Shown here: in pieces, positions 24,304 through 33,037 of the stretch
How the letters are laid out: the number at the start of each line of letters is the position of its first letter
How positions within the stretch are numbered: the first letter of the stretch is position 1
From: Thermoplasmata archaeon
Lineage (GTDB): Archaea; Thermoplasmatota; Thermoplasmata; Lutacidiplasmatales; UBA184
Direction: 5' to 3'
DNA length: 50,184 nt
Assembly: GCA_027306505.1 (NCBI GenBank)
Contig: DAHUZP010000008.1
Location: forward strand, 1 to 50,184
Made by a program: the position numbers and the translations under genes
Notes under the pieces: model-generated
The model's input: only the letters and a program-made list of their open reading frames with translations
Databases searched by the model: none
What the model was told of the DNA's origin: nothing

Positions 24304-27261
24304 TCAGCTGGGCGGAGGGGCCTCCGGGGGGGCGCCCGCGGGGGGTTCGGGTGCGCCGGGTTGGGCCCCCGGCTCCGACGGGCTCCAGGCCTGGGGCGGA
24401 GGGGAGCCCGCCTTCTTCTTGCGCATCATCATCAAGATCGCAACCACGGCCACCGCCGCGATCACGACCCCGACGATGGCGTAGAGCAGGAGGTTGCTCG
24501 AGCTCGCGGTGTTGCTGCCGTTGCCCTGGTTGTTGCCGGAAGGTGGCTCCACCGTGAACGTCGTCGTCTGCTTCGCGCTCGCGCTGTAGCCGTTCGCCGT
24601 CGCCGAGACGGTGATCGTGTAGGTCGTCGCGCTCACCAAGGTCGCGGGCGCGGTCACGTTCCAGGTGGCGACCCCGGTCCCGGTCGACCTCGGGGTCGGG
24701 GTGGACGTGCCCGTGAGGGCAGGCTGCGGGGAGAAGGTCACGGTCGCGCCCGGGACGGGCTGGCCGTTGGGGTCCTTCACGGTGACCGTGAAGACCAGCA
24801 GGCCACCGGCGGCGACCTGTTGGACGTTCCCTGAGTAGGTGACCTGCACGGGCGAGAGGACGAGGGCCCCCATCTGGATGGTGAGGTCGATCACCGGGGC
24901 GGTCGCGACGTTGTAGCCCGACCCGCTCCCGCCCACGGCGGCCGCGGTCACTTGGGCCGACGGCGCGCTCGGGGTGAGCGAGATCGCGAGGGGCACCTGG
25001 TAGAAACCGGTCGACACCGAGACGTTCGCGCCGAAGGTGCCGTCGCCGCTGGTGATCGCGAGCTGGGGGAAGGCGTTCGCGACCCCGCCGCCCGAGATGT
25101 TCGTCCAGACATCGACGGTGAGCTGCGCGCCGGCCGGCACCGTCGTCCCGCTCGGGTACCCGACGACCTGCGCGGCGACCGTGACCGGCGGAGTGATCAG
25201 CACGGCCAGCGTCCCGGTGCCCGTAGCACCGGTGGTGGGGACGGCGGTGATGGTGAGGTTGTCCCACTGGTAGGCGGAAGCGGTCTTGTTCACCCAGAAG
25301 GTGGCGACGTAGGTCCCGGCGCTCACCATCTGGAAGGTGTGGGAGAACCCGCCGAGCCCCAGGGGGTCGGTGGCGGAGACCGTAGCGCCCGAGAGCGGGG
25401 TGCCGCCGGAGGATACCGACACGGTGAGGGTGGTCCAGCCACCGTTCGAGGCCACGGCCCGCGGACCGGACGTACCGGAGACCGCGGTGCCGATCCAGAC
25501 CGGGGTCGGGCTGCCCGCCGTCGTGTTGGCGAGCGGCGTCGGGTAGGCGAGCGTGGTGTTCGTGATCAGGACGGTGCCCGGAGGCAGCCCCCCGGCCCAG
25601 GGCATCTGGGTGTTGCCGAGGAGGACGTCGTGGGAGTCCTTCACGTCCCAGCTCCAGGCGAAGGCCTCGAAGGGCGTGCCCCAGGTCCCGGCCCGCGAGC
25701 AGAGCTGTGTGGAGGTCTCCACGCCGTAGCTCGACAGGTTGCCGTAGTAGGCGACCATCGGCTGGGTCGAGTAGGGGATCGGGATGGAGGCGACGCCGGG
25801 GATCCCGACTCGACCGTGGGGGGAGGCCGAGAAGGTCATGTTGGTCTCTCCCCAGGCCGTCGACGTGTTCAGCAGGATGGTGCCGTTGCCGGTGCACCCG
25901 GAGATGCTGAAGCAGGTGAGCCAGGTCTGCGCGGAGTTGTCGAGCTTCGCGGACCACCACCAGCCCTGAGCGTGCTGGAGCGAGACCGTGTGGGGGCCAC
26001 CGGTCTGTTGGGAGAGGTCGAGCCCGAAGATGGCCTGGTTGTCCTCGTCCACCGCGTAGAACGGATAGTACCCCTTGTAGGTGCCGATGCTGGTGATCGT
26101 GAAGTTGAGGTCCGCGAACCCGACGTAGGCTTCCCAGGTGCCGTTGATGGGCAGCACCGCGATGTGGGAGGCGACGAGCCCTCCGGGAGGTAGCACGGGC
26201 GGGATCGAGGCGATGGTGAGATCGACGCCGGTCGCATTCATGTACGCGGGGTCGACGGTCTCGGCCCCGAGCCAGGTGTGGAAGCTCACGGCCGGCGGAG
26301 GGGCGACGCCCCATAGCGTCCCGTTCGTGACGAGCGAGGGGACCGGCGAGGGGAAGTTGACCAACGCCGTGTCGTTCCCGACCTTCCAGGGGCAGCCCGT
26401 GACGTAGCACTGGTCGTAGCCCGCCATGGGGACCTCCATCCCTGCGTGGGCGGTGGAGACGTAGTTCCCGTTCAGGGGCTGGTAGCCGGTCTTGCTCGTC
26501 GTGTTGAACTGCATCACCGGGCTGAGGGTGCCTTCGAGCGCGGTGCTCGGGAAGGGCACCGTTGGGCCGGACTCGACGACGGAGAGCATAGGTGCCCCGG
26601 TGTAGCCGCCGATGGACTGGAAGCCCATCGCGGTGGAGGCGTTGAGATCGTAGGTGCCGTTCTGCCAGGTGGGGGTGCCGGAGCCTATCACCTGGCCGCC
26701 GACCGTGCTGAAGGTCCACCAGTAGCCGTGGGTCCACTGCATGCGGAAGACCAGGGTCCCGGGGTTCGGGAGGGCGATCGCCGTGTCGACGACCGTGGTG
26801 GTGGTGGTGAGATTGCGCAGGACGACCTCGGGCCAGAGCACCGTGGTGGAGGTGCCCGCATCATAGTGGGCCCAGAAGCCCACGCCGGCCGCGCTCAGCA
26901 GGCGTGTGGTGAAGGAGAAGTAGACCAGTTCGGAGAGGGTGACGTTCGCGTCATCGCCGGGAGCGAGGGCGATTGCGGCGGGGAACTTCGCGGTGAAGTT
27001 CATCGCAACGTTCGTCGCGACACCGGCATCGTTCGTGGAGATGGTCGTGGTCCCGGAGACCAGGGGGGAGATGGTCTGCGGGGCGGGACCACCAACGGTC
27101 GACAGGACCGAGCGGGGGACGGAGGCGGCCGTCGGGGGTGATGCGACGGAGCTGTGCGTCGCGCCGATGGTCTGGCCCGGCAGGAGAAGGAGCGCCAGCA
27201 GGAGCAGAGGGGCAGCGGACAGGGGGGTCTCACGCAGGGCGGCACCGAGAGGGCGGCGCAT
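24304..27261 (-). CDS. Secreted, membrane-anchored Ig-like surface glycoprotein
   Basis: About 985 residues from the ATG at 27261, which opens a signal peptide (LSAAPLLLLALLLLPGQTIGA); a TATA box 27 nt upstream fixes this start over one at 27492. The N-terminal ~500 residues are rich in Thr, Gly, Trp and N-X-S/T sequons and hold two similar modules with HGYWWTF and AQGWWWSAK cores, perhaps lectin- or jelly-roll-like; I do not recognise the family. Ig-like domains follow (GTPLSGATVSATDP; NGQPVPGATVTFSP, Big_1-like). One membrane helix (about LLLYAIVGVVIAAVAVVAIL) precedes RKKK and a Pro-rich cytosolic tail. It is divergent from the propeller protein gene. Confidence 0.78.
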   Translation of the reverse strand: MRRPLGAALRETPLSAAPLLLLALLLLPGQTIGATHSSVASPPTAASVPRSVLSTVGGPAPQTISPLVSGTTTISTNDAGVATNVAMNFTAKFPAAIALAPGDDANVTLSELVYFSFTTRLLSAAGVGFWAHYDAGTSTTVLWPEVVLRNLTTTTTVVDTAIALPNPGTLVFRMQWTHGYWWTFSTVGGQVIGSGTPTWQNGTYDLNASTAMGFQSIGGYTGAPMLSVVESGPTVPFPSTALEGTLSPVMQFNTTSKTGYQPLNGNYVSTAHAGMEVPMAGYDQCYVTGCPWKVGNDTALVNFPSPVPSLVTNGTLWGVAPPPAVSFHTWLGAETVDPAYMNATGVDLTIASIPPVLPPGGLVASHIAVLPINGTWEAYVGFADLNFTITSIGTYKGYYPFYAVDEDNQAIFGLDLSQQTGGPHTVSLQHAQGWWWSAKLDNSAQTWLTCFSISGCTGNGTILLNTSTAWGETNMTFSASPHGRVGIPGVASIPIPYSTQPMVAYYGNLSSYGVETSTQLCSRAGTWGTPFEAFAWSWDVKDSHDVLLGNTQMPWAGGLPPGTVLITNTTLAYPTPLANTTAGSPTPVWIGTAVSGTSGPRAVASNGGWTTLTVSVSSGGTPLSGATVSATDPLGLGGFSHTFQMVSAGTYVATFWVNKTASAYQWDNLTITAVPTTGATGTGTLAVLITPPVTVAAQVVGYPSGTTVPAGAQLTVDVWTNISGGGVANAFPQLAITSGDGTFGANVSVSTGFYQVPLAISLTPSAPSAQVTAAAVGGSGSGYNVATAPVIDLTIQMGALVLSPVQVTYSGNVQQVAAGGLLVFTVTVKDPNGQPVPGATVTFSPQPALTGTSTPTPRSTGTGVATWNVTAPATLVSATTYTITVSATANGYSASAKQTTTFTVEPPSGNNQGNGSNTASSSNLLLYAIVGVVIAAVAVVAILMMMRKKKAGSPPPQAWSPSEPGAQPGAPEPPAGAPPEAPPPS

Positions 27262-27284
27262 GCGGCGCGAGACCTTTGACAGGG

Positions 27285-27292
27285 TAATAAAG
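27285..27292 (-). promoter_or_regulatory. TATA box of surface glycoprotein gene
   Basis: CTTTATTA on the minus strand, centred 27-28 nt upstream of the ATG at 27261; one of the clearest TATA boxes in the window. Confidence 0.7.
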
Positions 27293-27434
27293 TTCGGTAC
27301 GTATGCATCGCGGGCGCCTAGGTCCGGGTCGCGGGGAACCGGGCGATCGGTGGGGCGAGGCCGTTTGGGGAGCCTCCGAACTGGGTTCAGGGGCGAGCGG
27401 CGCGTCCCATGTGAATGGGGGTGAATGAGGGCGC

Positions 27435-27442
27435 TAGATTTA
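27435..27442 (+). promoter_or_regulatory. TATA box of propeller surface protein gene
   Basis: TAGATTTA, predicting a start near 27465, about 5 nt before the ATG at 27470. Confidence 0.5.
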
Positions 27443-27469
27443 CCCGCGTTGGCCCCTATCCCTTCATCC

Positions 27470-29221
27470 ATGAACGGTCGCCCCGCTACCATGAGCCCCT
27501 CCGCCCGAACTGGACCCAGGAACTCGGCCCGAGACCCGGCCGATCGCGCCCCGGTCCTCCTGGTCGTCGTGGTGAGCCTAGTCGCGCTCGGCTTCAGCGT
27601 GTCATCGGGGCTCTCGCTCGCCGCTCCGGGCCTCCTCGGTGTCCATGCGGCCCCTCACGGCCCGGGGGCCATGTCGGGGAGCTCATCCCCTCTCCCAGCC
27701 TCGGTGCCGTCGGCGAACCCCAGCACCGGTTCGATCATCACCACGATCCCCGTGCAGAGCGCCCCGACCGGTATCGTCTTCGACCCTGCGAACGGCCACC
27801 TGTTCGTCGCCGACATGAACAGCAACAACCTGAGCGACATCAACGGGGCGACCAACACGGTCACCGCGACCGTGAACCTCCCCGTCCAGGCGGGCTATCC
27901 GGCGGGCCCCGGCTACATGCTGTTCGACAGCGCGAACGGTTACGTCTACGTCGGCGACCAGGGTAACTACGCGATCTCCGTCATCAACGGCGCGACCGAT
28001 GCGAACGTGAGCTGGCTCCAGGAGCCCCAGGGCTGGGACTTCCCCTACCGCCTCGCGCTCGACCCCACCTCGGGGATCATCTACTTTACGAACGGCGGAG
28101 CGGGGGTCACCGTGGGGGGCGTTGCGGTCGACGGCATCTCGGGGCTCAACACCGCGTCCAACACCTACGGTTACGTGGTCACGACGGGGACCTTCTTCAC
28201 GAACTGGCCCCAGGGGATCTGCTACGCCCCGACGTCGGGCGACCTCTATGTTGGACAAGGGAACACGAGCGGAAGCGGCCCTTCGAACCTCGTCGTGGTG
28301 AGCGCCGCCAGCAACTCGATCGTCGCCCAGCTCCCGACGACCGACGCGAACACGGACTGCACCTACGACAGCGCCTCGAACCTCGTGTTCGACATGGCGG
28401 GATCGGAGGGGCTCTTGGCCATCGACCCGTCCACGAACACGATCACTTCCACGCTCGCGGGCCAGGGGAACGGCAACTCCCTCACCTTCGACAGTGCGAA
28501 CGGTTACATCTACGAGACGCTCTCCAACTACCTCTCGACTTACAACGGGTCGACCGATCAGGAGGTCGGCACGCTCGACGTCTGCGGGGCGAGCGGCAGC
28601 GCGACCGCGTTGGACGCGGCGGTGGACAGCGCGAACGGGGACATCTACGTCACCTGCGCCGCGAACACAGGTTCGAGCTACGTCACGGTCGTCGATCCCT
28701 CGGGGACCAGCGGGGGCGGCAACACCCTGACCTCGGTCAGCATCACCATCAATCCGAGCTCGGCCTCGATCGCGACCCAGGCGACCGCTACGCTGACGGC
28801 GACCCCGGTATGCTCCGGGGGCACCTGCCCAGGGGGAGCCACCTACACGTGGGCACTATCGGCCCCCAGCCTCGGCACCTTCAGCGCACCGACCGCGGCC
28901 ACGACGACCTTCACGGCGGGGACGACCGCGGGCACAGAGGTCGCGCTGGTGTCGGTCACGCTGGGCGGGGTCACGAAGACCAACACGCAGACCATCACCA
29001 TCGGCAACAGCGGCGGCAACCCCGGAGGGGGCTCAACCGGCACCGGTAGTGGCGGCGGCACACTGCTCTGGGTCCTGATCGGTGTCGGCGCCGTGGCGGT
29101 CGTCGCCGCGGTCGCCTTCGTGGTCCTCAAGGTGTTGCCCAAGAGAGGCAAGCCCTCCACCCCCTCGGCAACGCCGGCGACCCCTGGGTATCCTGTGGCT
29201 CCGCCTCCACCGGCTCCGTAG
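27470..29221 (+). CDS. YVTN-type propeller surface protein with Ig-like domain
   Basis: About 583 residues from the ATG at 27470 (27491 and 27425 are alternatives). A signal-anchor-like segment (VLLVVVVSLVALGFSVSSG, about 28-46) leads to a seven-bladed YVTN/NHL-like propeller with repeated strands such as FDPANGHLFVADMNSNN, FDSANGYVYVGDQGN and VDSANGDIYVTC. A Big_2-like Ig domain (NPSSASIATQATATLTATP) follows, with a Cys pair. A membrane helix (VLIGVGAVAVVAAVAFVVL) and a short Lys-then-Pro-rich tail close it. The expected role is surface binding. It shares its end-anchored plan with the neighbouring genes on both sides, so 24304-31805 forms an exoprotein cluster. Confidence 0.8.
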   Translation: MNGRPATMSPSARTGPRNSARDPADRAPVLLVVVVSLVALGFSVSSGLSLAAPGLLGVHAAPHGPGAMSGSSSPLPASVPSANPSTGSIITTIPVQSAPTGIVFDPANGHLFVADMNSNNLSDINGATNTVTATVNLPVQAGYPAGPGYMLFDSANGYVYVGDQGNYAISVINGATDANVSWLQEPQGWDFPYRLALDPTSGIIYFTNGGAGVTVGGVAVDGISGLNTASNTYGYVVTTGTFFTNWPQGICYAPTSGDLYVGQGNTSGSGPSNLVVVSAASNSIVAQLPTTDANTDCTYDSASNLVFDMAGSEGLLAIDPSTNTITSTLAGQGNGNSLTFDSANGYIYETLSNYLSTYNGSTDQEVGTLDVCGASGSATALDAAVDSANGDIYVTCAANTGSSYVTVVDPSGTSGGGNTLTSVSITINPSSASIATQATATLTATPVCSGGTCPGGATYTWALSAPSLGTFSAPTAATTTFTAGTTAGTEVALVSVTLGGVTKTNTQTITIGNSGGNPGGGSTGTGSGGGTLLWVLIGVGAVAVVAAVAFVVLKVLPKRGKPSTPSATPATPGYPVAPPPPAP

Positions 29222-29325
29222 TTCGAGAGGACTTCCCCTCCATGGCCACCTGCGACGGAGGGGTGGGATCGGTGGGACCGGTCGGCGCCCCCGGGGGTGG
29301 GGATCGCCGGGCCGGTCCTGAAGGT

Positions 29326-29354
29326 GGGCCCTGTTCCGGTCCCTATCAGGGCCC
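29326..29354 (+). terminator. Hairpin after propeller gene
   Basis: GGGCCCTG (29326-29333) pairs with CAGGGCCC (29347-29354) around a 13-nt loop, about 105 bp past the stop and before the next promoter. There is no T-run; a 3'-end role is only inferred. Confidence 0.3.
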
Positions 29355-29432
29355 CGTTCACGCTCCCGTCGGCGTCCAGGGCGTGGGACCTCTCACGGGC
29401 AGGGCCCGCGCGTCCGTTCCTCCCTCGCCAAT

Positions 29433-29440
29433 GTATATCT
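29433..29440 (+). promoter_or_regulatory. TATA box of amidase-PKD gene
   Basis: GTATATCT. The expected start site is near 29463, leaving a leader of about 45 nt before the ATG at 29508, unlike the leaderless neighbours. Confidence 0.55.
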
Positions 29441-29507
29441 GGACGGGCGGCCCCCTCCTCTGCGAGCGCGGCCCATCCCTCAGGGGTGCGGTGCGCCGGA
29501 CCGGTCG

Positions 29508-31805
29508 ATGGGCTCTCCCAAGGTCGTGCTCACCGCGGGGCTCCTTCTCATCGCCGTGGCCAGCCTCGCCCTGGTGGTCTCCCCTGCTCTCGAAGGGATA
29601 GCGACCGGCCCCGCCGGCGGACACGTTCCGCTACCGCAGGCGTTCGTGCGGGCATCTCCCCGGATGGAGCAGGCAGGGAGCCCTCCCGCTTCGAGCCGTC
29701 CGGCCTCCGCCTTCGGGCTCGCCGTCGGAGACCAGGTGGATGTGGCCGCATCTTCCGTCGCCTGCCGTCAGGCTCCGGCGCAGGTGGCGACGCTCTTCGC
29801 CGTGGTCCCGCAGTACGAGCAAGGGATCATCGTCGCGGGAAGCGTGCTCGCGAACGGTTACATCTGGTGGGAGGTCTCCTGGGACAGCAACTACACGGGC
29901 TGGTCCGCTGAGGGGAGCAACGGCACCGCGTGGCTCACGAACCTCACCGGGAAGACGGTGACCTTCGACCGGGCGGCGGCCCTCGCCTACGCGGCGCAGT
30001 ATTGGGGGGTCGTCACCAGTGACGGGTACTTCTGGAACGGCCCCAGCACCTACGTCTCCTACGCGCAGGGCACGAGCGTCGTCGGTCTCTCGGGGGACGA
30101 CTGCGCCCACTTCGTGAGCCAGGTCATCGGGGACGAGCCCCACCAGGCCGGAGGCGGTCTCAACATTCCCTCACGGGTCCCTCCCACCTACGGCGAACCT
30201 GGGAACGCCGCCTTGGGGGACATGATCCTCAACAACGGCTGGGGGATCCAGGTGAACGGCGTCCAGACGATGGAGCCGGGGGACGTGATCAACTATGAGT
30301 GGAACCCTCCGGACGGGACGTGGGACCACATCGCGGTGTACGTCGGGAACGGCGGCGTCGCGGCGCACACCAACTCTCACTTCGGGGCCAACTGGACCCT
30401 GGGCGGGGCCTACGCCTACCGGTTCATCCACATCCTCGCGACGACCGCCGGTGGGAGCGGGGTCGACCACCCGGCGGTCTCCCTCGCCCTCTCCCCCTCG
30501 ACCGGCAACGCCCCCCTCAACGTCTCCGCGACGGCCACGGTCGTAGGCGGATCGACGGTCTATCCCTCCTACCTCTTCCTTTGGGGTGACGGGACGACCA
30601 CCACGAGCTCCACGCCCACCGCCTCCCACGTTTACAATGGCGCGAAGACCTACATGGTCGACGTCCGGGTGACGGACTCGCTAGGCGCGGTCGGTTGGGC
30701 CGCGAACCAGTCCCTCACGGTCTCGACCGGTTCGTCCTCCTCGCTGCAGGTCACCCTCCACTCGTCGAGCGCCACCGGGACCGCCCCCGCCGCCATCGCG
30801 TTCCAGACCGCCGTGCAGGGCGGAAGCGGCACCTATACCTCCTACGCCTGGAGCTTCGGGGATGGAGCGACCTCCACGACCACGCTCCCCAACGCGACGC
30901 ACACCTACACCAGCGCTGGGACCTTCGCGGTCCAGGTCACGGTGACCGACTCGCGGGGGAGCACCGGGAGCTCCAACCCCATCGACCTCGTGATCAGCGC
31001 TCCCCCGCCGCCTCCCGCGCTCGCGGTCACGATCACGGCGACGCCTACGAGCGGAGGCGCGCCTCTCGCGGTCTCCTTCTCCGCTTCCCCGACCGGCGGA
31101 ACCGGGACCTACGGCTCCTTTGCCTGGTCCTTCGGGGACGCTCTCTCCTCGACCACCAGCACCGCCCAGACGACCCACACCTACGCGAGCCCGGGGACCT
31201 TCTCGGCGACCGTCACGGTCTCCGACGGGAGCACCCAGGCCACGAGCGCCCCCATCACGCTCACCGTGACGTCCTCCGGCGGGTCCTCTTCGCCTCTCGT
31301 GGTCCACCTCTCCGCTTCCCCGCAGTTCGGCGGCCCGTCGCTCTCCACCCAGCTCACCCTCACCGTGAGCGGAGGTTCCACCCCGTACCGGGTCGCCTGG
31401 GACTACGGTGACGGCACCTCGGCCGGGCTCGTCGCCATGTCGGGCTCCACCGTTTCGGTATCCCACACCTACAGCAGCGCAGGCACGTTCACGGCGAAGG
31501 CCACCGTCGTGGACGCGAGCGGGACGAGCTCCACCGCCCAGGTCGTGCTCGAGGTGAACTCGACCTCGCCAGGGGGCCCGTCCACGAGCTCCTCCAGCGC
31601 CTCGTCGAACTGGTGGAACGCGCTCGGTCCTTCCGGGGACCTCGCCCTCCTCGCGGGGCTTCTGGGGATCGCGGTCCTCACGATCGCCCTCGCCGTCCAC
31701 CGGCGCAGACGCGCCGTTCCGCCGCAGGCTCTGGACGTTCCCGGCCCCGAGGGTGGTGGATATTGGAGCTACGGCTCCCCACCCGACGGCGGCGGCCCAG
31801 GCTGA
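29508..31805 (+). CDS. Amidase_6-type cysteine hydrolase with PKD repeats, membrane-anchored
   Basis: 765 residues. The signal peptide is about residues 5-30. An SH3-like stretch (about 70-145) with WWEVSWDSNYTGW precedes a putative Amidase_6 (NlpC/P60-related) domain. That domain has AAALAYAAQYWG, then SGDDCAHFVSQ with the nucleophile at about Cys199, GDVINYEW, then WDHIAVYVG with His274, and HTNSH as the probable third position. Four PKD domains follow (about 325-685; cores YLFLWGDG, YAWSFGDG, FAWSFGD and AWDYGDG). A membrane helix (LALLAGLLGIAVLTIALAV) and a short basic tail end it. The family cleaves peptide or amide bonds, often in cell walls. This archaeon probably lacks murein, so the target may be foreign peptidoglycan or surface glycopeptides; that is inference. 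Confidence 0.8.
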   Translation: MGSPKVVLTAGLLLIAVASLALVVSPALEGIATGPAGGHVPLPQAFVRASPRMEQAGSPPASSRPASAFGLAVGDQVDVAASSVACRQAPAQVATLFAVVPQYEQGIIVAGSVLANGYIWWEVSWDSNYTGWSAEGSNGTAWLTNLTGKTVTFDRAAALAYAAQYWGVVTSDGYFWNGPSTYVSYAQGTSVVGLSGDDCAHFVSQVIGDEPHQAGGGLNIPSRVPPTYGEPGNAALGDMILNNGWGIQVNGVQTMEPGDVINYEWNPPDGTWDHIAVYVGNGGVAAHTNSHFGANWTLGGAYAYRFIHILATTAGGSGVDHPAVSLALSPSTGNAPLNVSATATVVGGSTVYPSYLFLWGDGTTTTSSTPTASHVYNGAKTYMVDVRVTDSLGAVGWAANQSLTVSTGSSSSLQVTLHSSSATGTAPAAIAFQTAVQGGSGTYTSYAWSFGDGATSTTTLPNATHTYTSAGTFAVQVTVTDSRGSTGSSNPIDLVISAPPPPPALAVTITATPTSGGAPLAVSFSASPTGGTGTYGSFAWSFGDALSSTTSTAQTTHTYASPGTFSATVTVSDGSTQATSAPITLTVTSSGGSSSPLVVHLSASPQFGGPSLSTQLTLTVSGGSTPYRVAWDYGDGTSAGLVAMSGSTVSVSHTYSSAGTFTAKATVVDASGTSSTAQVVLEVNSTSPGGPSTSSSSASSNWWNALGPSGDLALLAGLLGIAVLTIALAVHRRRRAVPPQALDVPGPEGGGYWSYGSPPDGGGPG

Positions 31806-31817
31806 GCCGCCCTGCCC

Positions 31818-32963
31818 TCAGCGCCCGGCGGCGGGCGCCACGAGCTTCGGCGAGGTGCCGGAGGTCGCCTCCAGCGCGAGGGGGAACGCCTCGAGGAACC
31901 GGTCGATGTCCTTCGGGACGTTCGAGAACGAGGCCCGGATGAAGCGCTTGCCGAAGCCTGGCGAGAGGTAGTTGCCCGCTCGCAGGAAGACCCCGTGCTT
32001 CAGGAGCAGCTCCTTCTGCAGCGCTTCAGGGTCCACGCCGCGCTCGGCGACGTCCAGGACGAACATGTTTCCCTGGGAGGGGTAGACCGGCAGGGAGACG
32101 CCCTTCCAGCCCTGGGCCGCTTCGTGGATCCTCCGCTGGTTCTCCCGGGACTGCCGGACGACCGAGGGGAAGGCCTTGGGCTTCTCCTCCAGCGCCGCGA
32201 CCGCCGCGGCCTGGGCGAACACGTTCACGCCCAGGTCGTTCGTGTTGAAGCGCCAGATCTTGTCGTAGAGCTCCTTGCGGGCGAGGAGCCCCCCCATCCG
32301 GATGCCGGCGAGCCCGCAGTTCTTCGAGACCGACCAGACCGTGACGGTCCCCTCCGGGTAGAAGGGATGGGCGAGCGTGTGCGACTCCGAGAAGTCCCGG
32401 TAGGTCGTGTCGTTGAGCAGCACGAGCTTGTGGTCCTTCGCGATCTCCGCTATCGCCCGGACGTCCTCCTTCGGGTAGCCGCTCCCCAGCGGGTTGAGCG
32501 GATCGATGAGCAGGACCATCCTGGTGCGGGGCGTGATGGCCTCGTTCACCCGGTCCGGGGTCATCCGGTTGGGTGGCGCATAGAGGGGCAGGTTGACCGT
32601 GCGCGCCCCGGCGAGCTCGACGAACTTGTGGATGATGAGGTAGGAGGGGTCGCTCGCGATCACCTCGTCCCCGGGGCCGAGGAGGGCGCGGGTGAGCATG
32701 TAGAGCGCTTCGGTCCCGCCGGAAGCGAGCCCGACCTCCGTGTCGGGTAGACCGAAGTCCGTACGGACGAGCGCCTTGAGCTTCGGGTCGCCGGGGGCGT
32801 AAGGGTAGCCCTGGTAGCGCTTCTCCTCCATCGCCTTCCGGACCGCGGCCTCCACGCCCGCGGTGGGGAACAGGTGGTTGGTGTTCTGGCTCATCCAGAC
32901 GGTCTCGTGGTAGTGGTCGTGGGCGTACCGGAACGCGTCGAAGGGCGCGGGGCTTGCGGGCAT
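31818..32963 (-). CDS. PLP-dependent class I/II aminotransferase
   Basis: About 381 residues from the ATG at 32963. A fold-type I aminotransferase: substrate-facing N-terminus with YQGYPYAPGDPKL, the ASGGTEALY phosphate-side loop, NPLGSGYPKED at the NPxG-type region (here DPLNPLG), a conserved Asp in LLNDTTYRDF, the Schiff-base Lys in VWSVSKNCGLAGIRMGG, and a substrate-carboxylate Arg in RFIRASFSN. The substrate is undetermined; aspartate, aromatic or histidinol-phosphate-like substrates are possible. It lies 74 bp after the UbiE-like gene on the same strand and is probably cotranscribed. It converges on the amidase gene with a 12-bp gap. Confidence 0.88.
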   Translation of the reverse strand: MPASPAPFDAFRYAHDHYHETVWMSQNTNHLFPTAGVEAAVRKAMEEKRYQGYPYAPGDPKLKALVRTDFGLPDTEVGLASGGTEALYMLTRALLGPGDEVIASDPSYLIIHKFVELAGARTVNLPLYAPPNRMTPDRVNEAITPRTRMVLLIDPLNPLGSGYPKEDVRAIAEIAKDHKLVLLNDTTYRDFSESHTLAHPFYPEGTVTVWSVSKNCGLAGIRMGGLLARKELYDKIWRFNTNDLGVNVFAQAAAVAALEEKPKAFPSVVRQSRENQRRIHEAAQGWKGVSLPVYPSQGNMFVLDVAERGVDPEALQKELLLKHGVFLRAGNYLSPGFGKRFIRASFSNVPKDIDRFLEAFPLALEATSGTSPKLVAPAAGR

Positions 32964-33037
32964 CGAGGAGGCCCGAGCGGCGGGCCGTCTAAAGGTTGCG
33001 CTCCCACGCGACGGGAGATGCGCGGGAGGTCGACCGC

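Noticed and set aside
24304..27261. Thermopsin-type acid protease
   Set aside because: The secreted, Thr- and Trp-rich ectodomain recalls it, but I cannot identify the expected catalytic motifs.
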